Part shown: positions 37,166 to 46,816 of the stretch, in pieces
How positions within the stretch are numbered: the stretch's first letter is position 1
Layout: every line of letters starts with the position of its first letter
Origin: Aquamicrobium sp. LC103
Lineage (GTDB): Bacteria > Pseudomonadota > Alphaproteobacteria > Rhizobiales > Rhizobiaceae
Assembly (NCBI RefSeq): GCF_001014615.2
Contig: NZ_LBCQ02000016.1
Location: forward strand, 62,001 to 126,000
Direction of reading: 5' to 3'
Length of the DNA stretch: 64,000 nucleotides
Made by a program: the position numbers and the translations under genes
The notes under the pieces: model-generated
Databases searched by the model: none
What the model saw: the letters and a program-made list of their open reading frames with translations, nothing else
What the model was told of the DNA's origin: nothing

Positions 37166-40100
37166 CCCGCTTCAACCTGTCCGATTGGGCGGTCCGGCAC
37201 CGCACGCTCGTCCTGTTCTTCATGATCATCTGTCTCGTCGGCGGGGTTCTTTCCTTCTTCAATCTCGGACGTCAGGAAGACCCCGACTTCGCGATCCAGA
37301 CCATGGTGGTGCAGACCGTCTGGCCGGGCGCCACCACCGGCGACACGATGCTGCAGGTCACCGACCGCATCGAGAAGAAGCTTCAGGAAACGCCCAATCT
37401 CGACTTCATCCGCAGCTTCACCAAGCCGGGCGTGTCCGTGGTCTTCGTCAACCTGCGCGAATCCGTCGACGCCGAGGACATTCCCTGGATCTGGTACGAA
37501 GTCCGCAAGAAGGTCTCGGATATCGCGCAGACGCTGCCCGACGGTGTACGCGGCCCGTTCTTCAACGACGAGTTCGGCGACGTCTTCGGCAATGTCTACG
37601 GCCTGACGGTCGACGGGTTTTCCCAGCGCGAGGCCAGGGATTTCGCCGAGACGGCGCGCTCGAGCTTCCTGCGCGTGGCGGATGTCGGCAAGGTCGAGCT
37701 TTTCGGCGCGCAAGACGAGAAGATCTATCTCTCCTTCTCGCCGGCGAAGCTTGCGGCGCTCGGGTTGAACTTCAACCAGGTGCTCGCCGCCATCGGCGAC
37801 CAGAACGCGGTCGCGCCAGCCGGCGTCATCTCCACCCGGCAGGAGAACATTCTCGTCGAGGTCTCCGGCGCGATCGAGAGCGAGCGCGGGATCGAGGCGA
37901 TCAACTTGTTCGTCAACGGCCGGTTCTATCCGCTGACCGAGCTGGCGACGATCACGCGCGGTTATGCCGACCCCCCGTCGAAAATGTTCCGCGTCAACGG
38001 CAAGGCGGCGATCGGCATCGCCGTCTCGATGCGTTCCGGCGGCAACAATCTGACCTTCGGCGAAGGGTTGAACAAAGCGGCCGCGCAATTGCAGCAGCAA
38101 TTTCCAATCGGCGCCGACATCGTTCTCGTCTCGGACCAGCCGCAAGTGGTCAGTCAGGCGATCGGCGGCTTCACGCGTGCGCTCTTCGAGGCGATCGCCA
38201 TCGTGCTCGCGGTCAGCTTCCTGAGCCTCGGCCTGCGCGCCGGCCTCGTGGTGGCGCTGTCGATCCCGCTCGTTCTCTCCATCGTCTTTCTCGGAATGGA
38301 AATGCTCGGGATCAGTCTCCAGCGTGTATCGCTCGGCGCGCTCATCATCGCCCTCGGGCTCCTCGTCGACGACGCGATGATCACGATCGAGATGATGGTT
38401 TCGAAAATAGAGGAGGGGATGGAGAAGCTGAAGGCGGCCACCTTCGCCTATATCTCCACCGCCTTTCCGATGCTGACCGGCACATTGGTGACGCTCTTCG
38501 GCTTCCTGCCCGTCGGCTTTGCCGACAGCATGGTCGGCCAATACTGCTTCTCTCTCTTCGCCGTCATGACGCTGGCGCTTCTGTCTTCGTGGTTCGTCGC
38601 CGTGATCTTCGCGCCGGTGATCGGCGTGACGGTTCTGCCTTCGCAACTCACCAAGAAGAAGGATTCGGGCTTCGTGGCGCGGTTCCGCGGGAGCTTCCAT
38701 CGCGTGCTCGTCGGCTGCATGCGCCATCGCTATTTGACGATCGCGGTGACTTTGGCGCTGTTCGTCGCTGCGCTGTTCGCGCAGCAATTCGTGCAGAGGC
38801 AGTTCTTCCCGGCATCCGACCGGCCCGAGCTGCTGGTAACGCTGACCTTGCCCAAGAACGCCTCGATCTTCGCCACGGCGGAGCAGGTGGACGCGGTCGA
38901 GAAGCTGATCGAAGGGGATGCCGATATCGAGCGCTATTCGTCGACGATCGGCGGCGGCGCGGTACGCTTCTATCTTCCGCTGGACGTGCAGCTCGACAAT
39001 GATTTCCTCGCCCAGTTCGTGATCGTCACCAAGGGGTTGGAGGAGCGCGACCGGTTGCGGGCGAAGCTCGAGAACGCATTCGCCACGGGTTTCGACAATG
39101 TGCTTGCGCGCGTGTCGCCGCTCGAACTCGGCCCGCCCGTGGGTTGGCCGGTGCAGTACAGGGTGAGCGCCTCGACGCCGGACGAGGCCCGCGACATCGC
39201 CGGGCGCGTGGCCGATGCACTGCGCGCGTCGAATGCGGCGCGTACCGTCAATCTCGACTGGAGCGAAAAGAACAAGACCGTTCGCCTCATCGTCAACCAG
39301 GACCGGGTGCGCCAGCTCGGGCTGAGCTCGCTTGCGCTCTCCGAGCTTCTCTACACGGTCTTCAACGGCGCGCCGGTGACCGAAATTCGCGATTCCATCT
39401 ATCTCGTCGACGTGCTTGCCCGCGCCGGCGACGAGGACCGTCTGTCGCTCGACACGCTGCGCAACATGCAGGTGAACCTGCCGACCGGCGGCGCCGTGCC
39501 GCTCGCCGAGATCGCGTCGCTGAGCTACACGCTCGACGACGGCTATATCTGGCGGCGCGACCGTCTGCCGACGATAACCGTCCAGGCCGATACGGCACCG
39601 GGGCTCGAAGCGCCGACCGTCTACCAGCGTCTCGCCGCGCAGATCGACGAGATCGGCGGCTCATTGCCGCCCGGCGCCGCGATCGTCGAGGGCGGCACCG
39701 TCGAGAAGAGCGCTTCGAGCAACGCCTCCCTGCTGGCAAAGGTGCCGTTGATGGTCATGCTGATGCTGATCGTGCTGATGATCCAGCTTCAGAGCTTCTC
39801 GCGCCTGTTCCTGGTCATCAGCGTGGCGCCGCTGGGCGTGATCGGCGTCGTCGTCGCGCTGCTTCTCACCGGCTCGCCGCTCGGCTTCGTCGCCATTCTC
39901 GGCCTCATCGCCCTCGTGGGCATGATCATCCGCAACTCCGTCATCCTCGTCGACCAGATAGAGCACAACCGTGCCGCCGGCGCCGATCCCTGGACCGCCG
40001 TGGTGGAGGCCGCGCTTCACCGCCTGCGACCGATCCTGCTGACGGCTGCCGCCGCGATCCTCGGCATGGTGCCGATCATGCGCGACGTGTTCTGGGGGCC

Positions 40101-40266
40101 GATGGCGTTCACCATCGTCGGCGGGCTCGCCTTTGCGACCGTGCTGACCTTGCTTTTCCTGCCGGCGCTTTATGTCGCGTGGTTCCGAGTGGAGGAGCCG
40201 GAATCGGACGTTCCGCGAAAATCGCCCAGCGAGGGTGGTTCCCTGGCGCTGGAAACCGGGAACTGA
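37162..40266 (+). CDS. RND-family efflux pump (AcrB-like permease)
   Basis: A 1034-residue resistance-nodulation-division transporter of full length, 12 helices with two large periplasmic loops. The first helix is TLVLFFMIICLVGGVLSFFN, followed by GRQEDPDFAIQTMVVQTVWP and GATTGDTMLQVTDRIEKKL. The proton-relay pair of aspartates is in LIIALGLLVDDAMITIEMM, and the second-half helix has LIGLVGMIIRNS-like sequence (LIALVGMIIRNSVILVDQIE). The start is the ATG overlapping the adaptor stop. QEDPDF at the N terminus is typical of pumps of the VexF/MdtB-related group exporting hydrophobic drugs or solvents. No outer-membrane partner or repressor is adjacent. Confidence 0.94.
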   Translation: MTRFNLSDWAVRHRTLVLFFMIICLVGGVLSFFNLGRQEDPDFAIQTMVVQTVWPGATTGDTMLQVTDRIEKKLQETPNLDFIRSFTKPGVSVVFVNLRESVDAEDIPWIWYEVRKKVSDIAQTLPDGVRGPFFNDEFGDVFGNVYGLTVDGFSQREARDFAETARSSFLRVADVGKVELFGAQDEKIYLSFSPAKLAALGLNFNQVLAAIGDQNAVAPAGVISTRQENILVEVSGAIESERGIEAINLFVNGRFYPLTELATITRGYADPPSKMFRVNGKAAIGIAVSMRSGGNNLTFGEGLNKAAAQLQQQFPIGADIVLVSDQPQVVSQAIGGFTRALFEAIAIVLAVSFLSLGLRAGLVVALSIPLVLSIVFLGMEMLGISLQRVSLGALIIALGLLVDDAMITIEMMVSKIEEGMEKLKAATFAYISTAFPMLTGTLVTLFGFLPVGFADSMVGQYCFSLFAVMTLALLSSWFVAVIFAPVIGVTVLPSQLTKKKDSGFVARFRGSFHRVLVGCMRHRYLTIAVTLALFVAALFAQQFVQRQFFPASDRPELLVTLTLPKNASIFATAEQVDAVEKLIEGDADIERYSSTIGGGAVRFYLPLDVQLDNDFLAQFVIVTKGLEERDRLRAKLENAFATGFDNVLARVSPLELGPPVGWPVQYRVSASTPDEARDIAGRVADALRASNAARTVNLDWSEKNKTVRLIVNQDRVRQLGLSSLALSELLYTVFNGAPVTEIRDSIYLVDVLARAGDEDRLSLDTLRNMQVNLPTGGAVPLAEIASLSYTLDDGYIWRRDRLPTITVQADTAPGLEAPTVYQRLAAQIDEIGGSLPPGAAIVEGGTVEKSASSNASLLAKVPLMVMLMLIVLMIQLQSFSRLFLVISVAPLGVIGVVVALLLTGSPLGFVAILGLIALVGMIIRNSVILVDQIEHNRAAGADPWTAVVEAALHRLRPILLTAAAAILGMVPIMRDVFWGPMAFTIVGGLAFATVLTLLFLPALYVAWFRVEEPESDVPRKSPSEGGSLALETGN

Positions 40267-40294
40267 CCGGTCTCGATCTCGGAGCCGGCACGCT

Positions 40295-41044
40295 TTAGGA
40301 GAAAAGCGCCTCGTAGATCAGCTTCACCGAGAGCAGGCTGAGCAGGATGAGGATCGCGCGGTCGAAGGTTTCCTTGGAGAAGCGGCGGGCGAGAGCGGAG
40401 CCGACCGGCATGAAGGCAAGTATCGGCGCCATGGCCGCGAGGCTGATGGCGAGTCCTTTCCACGAGAGGATGCCGACATAGCCGAGCGAGGCGATCTGCA
40501 ACGCGGTCATGACGGCAAAGAAAACCGAGATCGTGGAAATGAAGAACGGCCGCTCCAGCCGTATTGCGTTGAGAAAGGTGATCGAGACGGGTGCGGAGAT
40601 GCCGGACGAGCCCTGCAGCATGCCGGCGATCATGCCGGCGGGGATGCTCAGGCGCTCGGCGAAGGGATAGGCGATCTTCCAATTCGGCTTGCCGATGCGC
40701 AGGAGTACGTAGAAAAGCACGGCGGCCGCGACGATCATCGACAGGATGGCCGGAGAGAAGGAGGCGAGCATGAAGGTGCCGATCAGGGCGCCGGCGCCGC
40801 CGGCGAGCGCGAAGCTCCAGACGAACGCCGACGGCAGCCTGTGGGCGCGAAAGAGCCAGCCCTGCCACATATTGGTGAGCAGGTTCGGCATCAGCATGAC
40901 GACGACGGCGAACTTGACGTCGAAGACCATGGCGAGCGCCGGCACGGCGAGGATCGGCGCGCCGGCCCCCGTCGCGCCCTTGAGCACGCCGCCCATGGCG
41001 AGGCACACGAAGATCAGCGCGAACTGCGCCAGGTCGATGGTCAT
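40295..41044 (-). CDS. TauE/SafE (TSUP) family membrane permease
   Basis: A 249-residue membrane protein with eight predicted helices of the TauE/SafE/YfcA family. The first repeat shows FVCLAMGGVLKGATGAGAPI and the second AGMIAGMLQGSSGISAPVSI, the duplicated family motif. Members export sulfite, sulfoacetate or other organic anions. It lies 38 bases after the TPP-dependent enzyme on the same strand. TauE proteins next to TPP enzymes occur in organosulfonate pathways, but this TPP enzyme does not look like Xsc, so that link is weak. The start is the ATG at 41044. Confidence 0.87.
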   Translation of the reverse strand: MTIDLAQFALIFVCLAMGGVLKGATGAGAPILAVPALAMVFDVKFAVVVMLMPNLLTNMWQGWLFRAHRLPSAFVWSFALAGGAGALIGTFMLASFSPAILSMIVAAAVLFYVLLRIGKPNWKIAYPFAERLSIPAGMIAGMLQGSSGISAPVSITFLNAIRLERPFFISTISVFFAVMTALQIASLGYVGILSWKGLAISLAAMAPILAFMPVGSALARRFSKETFDRAILILLSLLSVKLIYEALFS

Positions 41045-41082
41045 GTCCTGATGTGCTCTCGCCTGTCTCGGGCATTTGTCGT

Positions 41083-42813
41083 TCAGTTGCGGTCGGAAAC
41101 GGCGATCCGCAGCTCGAGAACCGCCTGCCGGCGCTCCTTCCTTATCACCCCGATGGCACGCTCGAGCGCGGCGGGCAAGTCCTCGCCATGCTCGACGCGC
41201 TCGGTATAGGCGCGACTGGCCGCGGCGACCATGGTGTAGTCCGGCGCCGGCTCCAGCGAGGTCAGCGGCATCTGGTTGGCCTTCGCCGCCGCGCCGCCCG
41301 GATACGCGCTGACGACCGAACGGCGCACCGCGTTCCACAGTCCGTTGTTCTTGATGATCGTCAGGATCGGAAGCTCCAGCGCCTCGGCGATCTGGTGGCA
41401 GGCGACCGGGTTGGCGAACATGTAGGAGCCGTCGCCGATGCAGGCGATCACCAGACGTTCGCGGTCGGCGAGCTGCGCGCCGAGCGCGGCGGGCAGCGCC
41501 CAGCCGAGGCCGCCGGAATGCGGATTGTTGAAAATGCGATTGGGACCTTCGACCCGCATCGCCCCGGCGACGACGCCGAGCTCGCCGAATACCACCGCGC
41601 GCTCGTCCATGGCCTGTGAAATGCAGTGGCTCATCCATTCCGCGCTCATCGGGCTCGCCTTGCCCTGCTGAACGAGGGCGGCCGCCGCCGCGAGCCGCTC
41701 CTGAGAGCGCCCGGCTATCGCCGCACGGCGTTCGCGATTGTCGCCGGCCAGCGGTTCCATCGCGCGGCGCAGCGCCTCGATGCCGGCCGCTGCCTCTCCG
41801 GTTATCGCAAGGTCGGCCTGGTAGCCGCGGATAGGCATGCGCTGGAAGAGCGGATCGGGAGCAAGGTGGATCACCCTGGTCTGGTCCGAGGGCCTGTGTA
41901 GCGATTCCATCCACGGCACGCCGCTGTCGACGACGAGGATGACGTCGGCTTCCGCGATCGGCCCCTTCACGTCGTAGCCGAGGAACATCGGATCGTCGGA
42001 GGCCATGACGTTGCGAATGGAGAACGGCTCGACGACGGGAATGGCATGAGCGTGGGCAAGTTTCGAGATGGCCTCGGCCGCGCGGCCTTCCGTGTCGCCG
42101 CGCTGGCAGATGATCAGCGGGTTCTTGGCCTCCGCCAGCCATTTCGCGGCTTGTGCAATCGCGTCCGGATCGGGGAAGGGCGCGGTTGCGGCCGCTTGAT
42201 GCGCGGCGGGTCGGGCCGCGTTCGGCGCGATCCTTTCCATCAGCGGTTCGCGCGGCAGGCTCAGATAGACCGGTCCGCGCGGTTCGCTCATGGCGAGGCT
42301 CGCCGCCCGTGTCGCCAGGAGATCGCCCTGTTCGGGATAGCGCATCTCGTAGTGGAACTTGCTGACGTTGCTGACGAGGCTGCTCTGGTCGTACATTTCC
42401 TGGCCGTACTGGATCGGCGTGACGCGCGCGCCCTCCCGTCCGCTTTCGGTGATCGGCGTGCGACCGGACATCATCAGCACGGGTATGTTGTCGCTTGCGG
42501 CGTTGATCATGCCCATGGCGGAATTGGCGAGCCCGACATTCACATGGACCATTGCCGCCTGCAGCTTTCCGCTGACGAGATAGTAGCCATGCGCCATCGC
42601 CACGCCCGCGGTTTCGTGCGGCACGGTCACCGGCACGGGAACGGAGGACTGTTCGAGCGCGGCCAGCGCCTCGATGATCGGCGGAAAATCGGTGCCGGCA
42701 TTGGCGAAGACGTAGTCGACGCCGGCGCGCTTCAGCCCAAGCAGGAGGTTCTCCGCGCCGGTCAGGCCTTCGCGGGTGGCGCTGTCCGGTGAAGCCGGAT
42801 GTGAGTTGAGCAT
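41083..42813 (-). CDS. Thiamine-diphosphate-dependent enzyme (acetolactate synthase / benzoylformate decarboxylase superfamily)
   Basis: A 576-residue ThDP enzyme with the standard three domains. The PYR domain carries the catalytic Glu in TVPHETAGVAMAHGYYLVSG. The central domain starts around residue 200 (AIAQAAKWLAEAKNPLIICQ). The PP domain holds the cofactor motif GDGSYMFANP, ending IIKNN. The ATG at 42813 has GGAGG five bases upstream, better than the GTG at 42825. The divergent neighbours are a TAXI-TRAP importer and, further on, an aldehyde dehydrogenase, so a 2-oxoacid decarboxylase giving an aldehyde is an attractive role. Acetolactate-type carboligation is the alternative. No small ALS subunit is adjacent. 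Confidence 0.88.
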   Translation of the reverse strand: MLNSHPASPDSATREGLTGAENLLLGLKRAGVDYVFANAGTDFPPIIEALAALEQSSVPVPVTVPHETAGVAMAHGYYLVSGKLQAAMVHVNVGLANSAMGMINAASDNIPVLMMSGRTPITESGREGARVTPIQYGQEMYDQSSLVSNVSKFHYEMRYPEQGDLLATRAASLAMSEPRGPVYLSLPREPLMERIAPNAARPAAHQAAATAPFPDPDAIAQAAKWLAEAKNPLIICQRGDTEGRAAEAISKLAHAHAIPVVEPFSIRNVMASDDPMFLGYDVKGPIAEADVILVVDSGVPWMESLHRPSDQTRVIHLAPDPLFQRMPIRGYQADLAITGEAAAGIEALRRAMEPLAGDNRERRAAIAGRSQERLAAAAALVQQGKASPMSAEWMSHCISQAMDERAVVFGELGVVAGAMRVEGPNRIFNNPHSGGLGWALPAALGAQLADRERLVIACIGDGSYMFANPVACHQIAEALELPILTIIKNNGLWNAVRRSVVSAYPGGAAAKANQMPLTSLEPAPDYTMVAAASRAYTERVEHGEDLPAALERAIGVIRKERRQAVLELRIAVSDRN

Positions 42814-42944
42814 CGATTCCTCCACAATCTCATATTCTCATATGTTTGCGCGCGCTGCGCGGTCTTCGCCAATGCCCAGGAAAACTCAAAAAATGGCCGT
42901 AATTCCTCGGAAGCTTGGCTTCTCCTGGTGCAGTAGCGTGAAAA

Positions 42945-42977
42945 ATGCACTTGTAATGTAGGCAAATGCAAGTGCAT
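42945..42977. promoter_or_regulatory. Candidate operator: inverted repeat ATGCACTTG-N15-CAAGTGCAT
   Basis: A perfect 9-bp inverted repeat in the 243-base gap between the divergent ThDP enzyme and the TAXI-TRAP operon, 80 bases before the binding-protein ATG. The only regulator in this module is the IclR-type protein at the end of the TRAP operon, which is the likely binder. Upstream, near 42827-42841, CTCATAT occurs twice in tandem. Confidence 0.45.
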
Positions 42978-43056
42978 CATGGAGCAATAATCTCTTTTTA
43001 TGGGATTTTTGCATCATCTGGAAACGGAGATGCCGAGGAGCAACCGGAGGAGAAAC

Positions 43057-44013
43057 ATGAAAGCCTTTTTTGTCCCGGCCGTTTTCGCGGCCGCGGTCGC
43101 ATTTGCCGGCCCCGCCTTGGCCCAGACCGTGGGCATCGCGACGTCCAATCCCGGCTCGATCTTTCACAATATCGGGACGGCGGTGGCGAGCGCGGCAAGC
43201 CGCGCGGGCCTCAACGCAACCATCCAGCCGGCGACGAGCCCCAACCAGTACATTCCCTTCGTCGCGCGCGGCGGCATCGAATTCGGCGCCGCCAACCTGC
43301 AGGAAGTGAACTACGCGCTCGAGGGCAAGGAGTGGTTCGAAGGCTCCGTCAATCCGGATCTGCGGATCGTCGGTCTCGTCATGCCGCTCGTGGAGGCGAT
43401 TTTCGTGCGCGCGGATTCCGACATCAAGTCGATCGCCGATCTGCGCGGCAAGCCGATGGTCGACGGCTATACCGCCCAGAACACCATTCTTCCGCAGCTC
43501 GACGCGATGTATGCGACAGCCGGCATGACGCGTTCCGACATGCAGCCGGTGCAGGTGCCGAGCGTGGTCGGCGGCGCCGACGCCTTCATCGCCGGCGACA
43601 GCGTCGGCTTCATCTTCGCCCATGGCGCCGGCAAGGTGCGCGAGGCGGATGCCGCCGTCGGCGGCCTGCGGGCGCTGCCGATCGAAAACACGCCGGAGAA
43701 CCTGGAAAAGGCGCGCCAGTTCTGGCCGGTCGCCTTCTTCGCGGACATGGAGCCGGGGCCGAACGCGCCCGGCGTTGAGGAGAAGTCCACCTTCTTCGCC
43801 TATCCGCAGGTGATCTTCACCAACGCCAACGTGCCCGACGACGTCGTCTATCAGATGACCAAGGTTATCCATGAGAGCAAGGAGGCCATGGCCGGCACAT
43901 TCGCGCCATTCAGGGCTTTCAACCCCGATGAGATGGTGGGCGAGACGGGGACGTCAGAATACCACCCCGGCGCCATCAGGTACTACAAGGAAATCGGTAT
44001 CTGGAAAGAATAG
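43057..44013 (+). CDS. TAXI-family TRAP solute-binding protein
   Basis: A 318-residue binding protein of the TAXI subgroup. The signal peptide is MKAFFVPAVFAAAVAFAG, cut near PALAQ. The mature start VGIATSNPGSIFHNIGTAVA is the TAXI hallmark (ATGxxGGxYYxxGxAxA-like in relatives). DIKSIADLRGKPMVDGYTAQ and GADAFIAGDSVGFIFAHGAG follow. The ATG at 43057 has GGAGGAG upstream. The fused permease gene starts immediately after its stop codon. TAXI proteins take up organic acids or amino acids; the ligand here is probably the substrate of the downstream enzymes. Confidence 0.92.
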   Translation: MKAFFVPAVFAAAVAFAGPALAQTVGIATSNPGSIFHNIGTAVASAASRAGLNATIQPATSPNQYIPFVARGGIEFGAANLQEVNYALEGKEWFEGSVNPDLRIVGLVMPLVEAIFVRADSDIKSIADLRGKPMVDGYTAQNTILPQLDAMYATAGMTRSDMQPVQVPSVVGGADAFIAGDSVGFIFAHGAGKVREADAAVGGLRALPIENTPENLEKARQFWPVAFFADMEPGPNAPGVEEKSTFFAYPQVIFTNANVPDDVVYQMTKVIHESKEAMAGTFAPFRAFNPDEMVGETGTSEYHPGAIRYYKEIGIWKE

Positions 44014-45960
44014 ATGACGATGGCTCAGAATTTGTCAGGAAAGCCCGCGCTCGGGCTTTCCCCTTCCATCTGGCGGCCGATCGTCGAAATCTTCGCGGTC
44101 TGCCTCACCGTGCTCGCGATCGCCTGGGCGCTGGCAGTGCCGCGGGCGCTCGGCGTCGCCTTCTATCCGCAGCAATTCATGGCGGGCATTCTCGCCTTCA
44201 CGCTGCCGATCGCGTTCCTGATGCTGCCGGCGGACCGCACCAGCGACCGCACGACGGTTCCCTGGTACGACTGCATCGCGGCCGTGGTGTCGTTCGCCGC
44301 GCTCGCCTACATCACGCTGCGTTATTCCGCCGTCGTGAACCTGATCTTCGCGAGCCCGCCGAGCGCCTATATTCCCGGCGCGATCGTCATCCTGCTTCTC
44401 CTGGAGGCAGTACGCCGGGCGACCGGCTGGGCGCTGGTGATCATCATGGCCGTCTTCATCCTCTACGGATTGTTCGGCAACTACATGCCGGGGCGGCTTG
44501 CCGGCCGCGCCCAGGACTGGCAGATGCTTGCCGGCTACATGGCCTATGACAGCAACGGCATCCTAGGACTTCCGCTCAGTGTCGCGGCAACGATCGTCGT
44601 CGCCTTCATCCTGTTCGGCAACCTTCTGGCGGCGACCGGCGGATCCAAATTCTTCACCGACGCCGCGCTTCTCGGCATGGGCCGCTTCCGCGGTGGTTCG
44701 ATGAAGATCGCGGTGGTGGCGTCCGCATTGTTCGGATCGATATCGGGCTCGGCGGTCGCCAATGTGGTCGCGACCGGCATCGTCACCATCCCGATGATCA
44801 AGCGCGACGGCTATCCCGCCCACAAGGCCGGGGCGATCGAGGCGGTCGCCTCGACCGGTGGGCAGATGATGCCGCCGGTCATGGGCGCGGCCGCCTTCCT
44901 GATGGCCGAGTTCCTGCAGATCTCCTATGCGGAAGTGGTCATGGCGGCGCTGGTTCCGTCGCTGATCTACTATGCGGCGCTGTTCATCCAGTCCGACCTG
45001 GATGCCGCGCGCCTCGGCATCTCCCGGGTGCCGGAATCCGACATTCCCGATCGCCGCATGGTGCTGGGCGGATGGCATTTCATCCTCGGCTTCGCGGTGC
45101 TGATCTATGCGCTCTTCGCCTTGAACTGGCAGCCGGAGCGGGCCGCTCTGACGTCGTGCCTCGTCGTCATCGCGACTTCGATGATCTTCGGCTATCATTC
45201 CGCTCGGCCGACGATCAGGTCGCTTCTGGAGACCATACCGGGCACCGGCAAGGCGGTGGTGGAGATCATCCTGATCTCGGCGGCGGCGGGCATCGTGATC
45301 GCGATCCTCAACGTCACCGGCCTGAGCTTCAACCTGACCTATGCGCTGGTGCAGCTCGGTGGCGGCAACCCGCTCATTCTGCTTCTCCTTTCGGCGGTGA
45401 TATGCATCGTGCTCGGCATGGGCCTGCCGACGCTCGGCGTTTACGTCCTGCTCGCCGCACTGGTGGCGCCGGCGCTCATCGAAGTGGGAATCAACCCGGT
45501 TGCCGCGCATCTGTTCATTCTCTACCTGGGGATGATGTCGATGATCACGCCGCCCATAGCCATCGCCGCCTTCGCGGCCGCGAGCATCGCCAAGGCCTCG
45601 GCCATGGCGACCGGCTTCGCGTCGATGAAGTTCGGCTGGTCGGCCTTCGTCATACCGTTCCTGTTCGTCTTCTCGCCCACGCTCATCCTGATCGGAGAGC
45701 CGGTCGAGATCGCGATCGCGATCGTCACGGCGGTGCTCGGCGTATGGCTGGTCTCGGCCGGCCTGTCCGGCTATTTCGTGGCCAAGCTGACGCCGATGAG
45801 GCGGGGGCTGTTCATCGTTCTCGGCCTGCTCGCGCTTATCCCCGCCGGCACCTTCCCGGGGGCCGTCTATACCGATATCGTCGGCGTCCTGGGCGGGCTT
45901 GCGATAATGGGGGTCGAGTTCGCGGCTTCGATGAGAAAGAGCGAGAAGGCGGTGTCTTGA
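44014..45960 (+). CDS. TRAP transporter fused permease (TAXI-associated, DctQ-DctM fusion)
   Basis: A 648-residue membrane protein fusing a small DctQ-like N-terminal part (about four helices, residues 25-160) to a large DctM part. The DctM signatures are LFGSISGSAVANVVATGIVT, STGGQMMPPVMGAAAFLMAE, VCIVLG-type segment ICIVLGMGLPTLGVYVLLAA and MSMITPPIAIAAFAAASIAK. The start is the ATG abutting the upstream TAG stop. This architecture is standard for TAXI-TRAP systems. The IclR gene start overlaps its stop by 4 bases. Confidence 0.94.
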   Translation: MTMAQNLSGKPALGLSPSIWRPIVEIFAVCLTVLAIAWALAVPRALGVAFYPQQFMAGILAFTLPIAFLMLPADRTSDRTTVPWYDCIAAVVSFAALAYITLRYSAVVNLIFASPPSAYIPGAIVILLLLEAVRRATGWALVIIMAVFILYGLFGNYMPGRLAGRAQDWQMLAGYMAYDSNGILGLPLSVAATIVVAFILFGNLLAATGGSKFFTDAALLGMGRFRGGSMKIAVVASALFGSISGSAVANVVATGIVTIPMIKRDGYPAHKAGAIEAVASTGGQMMPPVMGAAAFLMAEFLQISYAEVVMAALVPSLIYYAALFIQSDLDAARLGISRVPESDIPDRRMVLGGWHFILGFAVLIYALFALNWQPERAALTSCLVVIATSMIFGYHSARPTIRSLLETIPGTGKAVVEIILISAAAGIVIAILNVTGLSFNLTYALVQLGGGNPLILLLLSAVICIVLGMGLPTLGVYVLLAALVAPALIEVGINPVAAHLFILYLGMMSMITPPIAIAAFAAASIAKASAMATGFASMKFGWSAFVIPFLFVFSPTLILIGEPVEIAIAIVTAVLGVWLVSAGLSGYFVAKLTPMRRGLFIVLGLLALIPAGTFPGAVYTDIVGVLGGLAIMGVEFAASMRKSEKAVS

Positions 45961-46751
45961 CGAAGAATGGCGGCAACAGTCTCGAACGTGTCCTGGCCGT
46001 TCTGGAGGTTTTCAGCGAGAACCACCTGGAATGGACGCCCGAGGAACTGATGGAGGAGTTGGGCTATAGCCGCCCAACCCTCTACCGCTACCTCAAGACG
46101 CTGCGGGAAGCGGGTCTTCTGACCTCGATGCCCAATGCCGGCTTCACGCTCGGGCCGAAGGTGGTCGAGATGGACTACCTGCTGCGCAAGTCGGATGCGC
46201 TGATCCTCAACGGATCGGCGCATCTGAAGAATCTCACGGAGCGATATAGTTGTACGGCACTCCTGGTGCGCTGGTATGGCGACAAGTTGCTCTGCGTGGA
46301 TTCCCTGGCCTCGGTGAAGAACCCGCGCAGCTCCTATCCGCGCGGCCGCCCCATGCCGCTCGGGCGCGGGGCGATCGCCCGTTCCATCATGGCTTTCCTG
46401 CCGCGCCGGCATTTGATGCCGATGATCGAGCGAACGTTCGACGAATTGCGCGCGGTCGGCCTTGGAAATACGCCCGATGAGATAGTGGAAAGCCTGAAAC
46501 GCGTGCGAAAGGCCGGTTATGCCGTAGCCTTCGGCGAGGTTACGCCGGGCGTGGTGGGCATCGCCGCGCCTGTTTTCGATGCCGGCCAGAGCCCGATCGC
46601 CAGCGTCTGCGTGACGATCGCCGGCCATCTCGTCAACGGCAAGACCATCGAGGAGATCAGCCTTGAGGTGCGCGGCGCCGCGACCCAGGTCAGCGAGGCG
46701 CTGTCGCTGCATCGTCATGGAGTGGATACGACAGATATTCTCACAGAGTGA
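45957..46751 (+). CDS. IclR-family transcriptional regulator
   Basis: A 264-residue IclR regulator read from a TTG at 45957 that overlaps the permease stop by 4 bases (TTGA); no ATG or GTG gives a complete protein. The winged HTH is at about residues 6-62 (NSLERVLAVLEVFSENHLEW, YSRPTLYRYLKTLREAGLL). The ligand domain follows with DSLASVKNPRSSYPRGRPMP and LGRGAIARSIMAFLP, then the ASVCVTIAG strand. It is third in the TAXI-TRAP operon and probably senses the imported acid. The dyad at 42945-42977 is its candidate target. Confidence 0.9.
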   Translation: MTKNGGNSLERVLAVLEVFSENHLEWTPEELMEELGYSRPTLYRYLKTLREAGLLTSMPNAGFTLGPKVVEMDYLLRKSDALILNGSAHLKNLTERYSCTALLVRWYGDKLLCVDSLASVKNPRSSYPRGRPMPLGRGAIARSIMAFLPRRHLMPMIERTFDELRAVGLGNTPDEIVESLKRVRKAGYAVAFGEVTPGVVGIAAPVFDAGQSPIASVCVTIAGHLVNGKTIEEISLEVRGAATQVSEALSLHRHGVDTTDILTE

Positions 46752-46816
46752 GATTTCATATTGACTTCGATGGCTAGGCGCCGCATCTTGCCCCGACATT
46801 TCGGGAGCGAGACTTC

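Noticed and set aside
41083-42813. Annotation of the ThDP enzyme as sulfoacetaldehyde acetyltransferase because a TauE-type gene is next to it
   Set aside because: The N-terminal and catalytic-region sequence does not look like Xsc, and no phosphotransacetylase or sulfonate gene is nearby.
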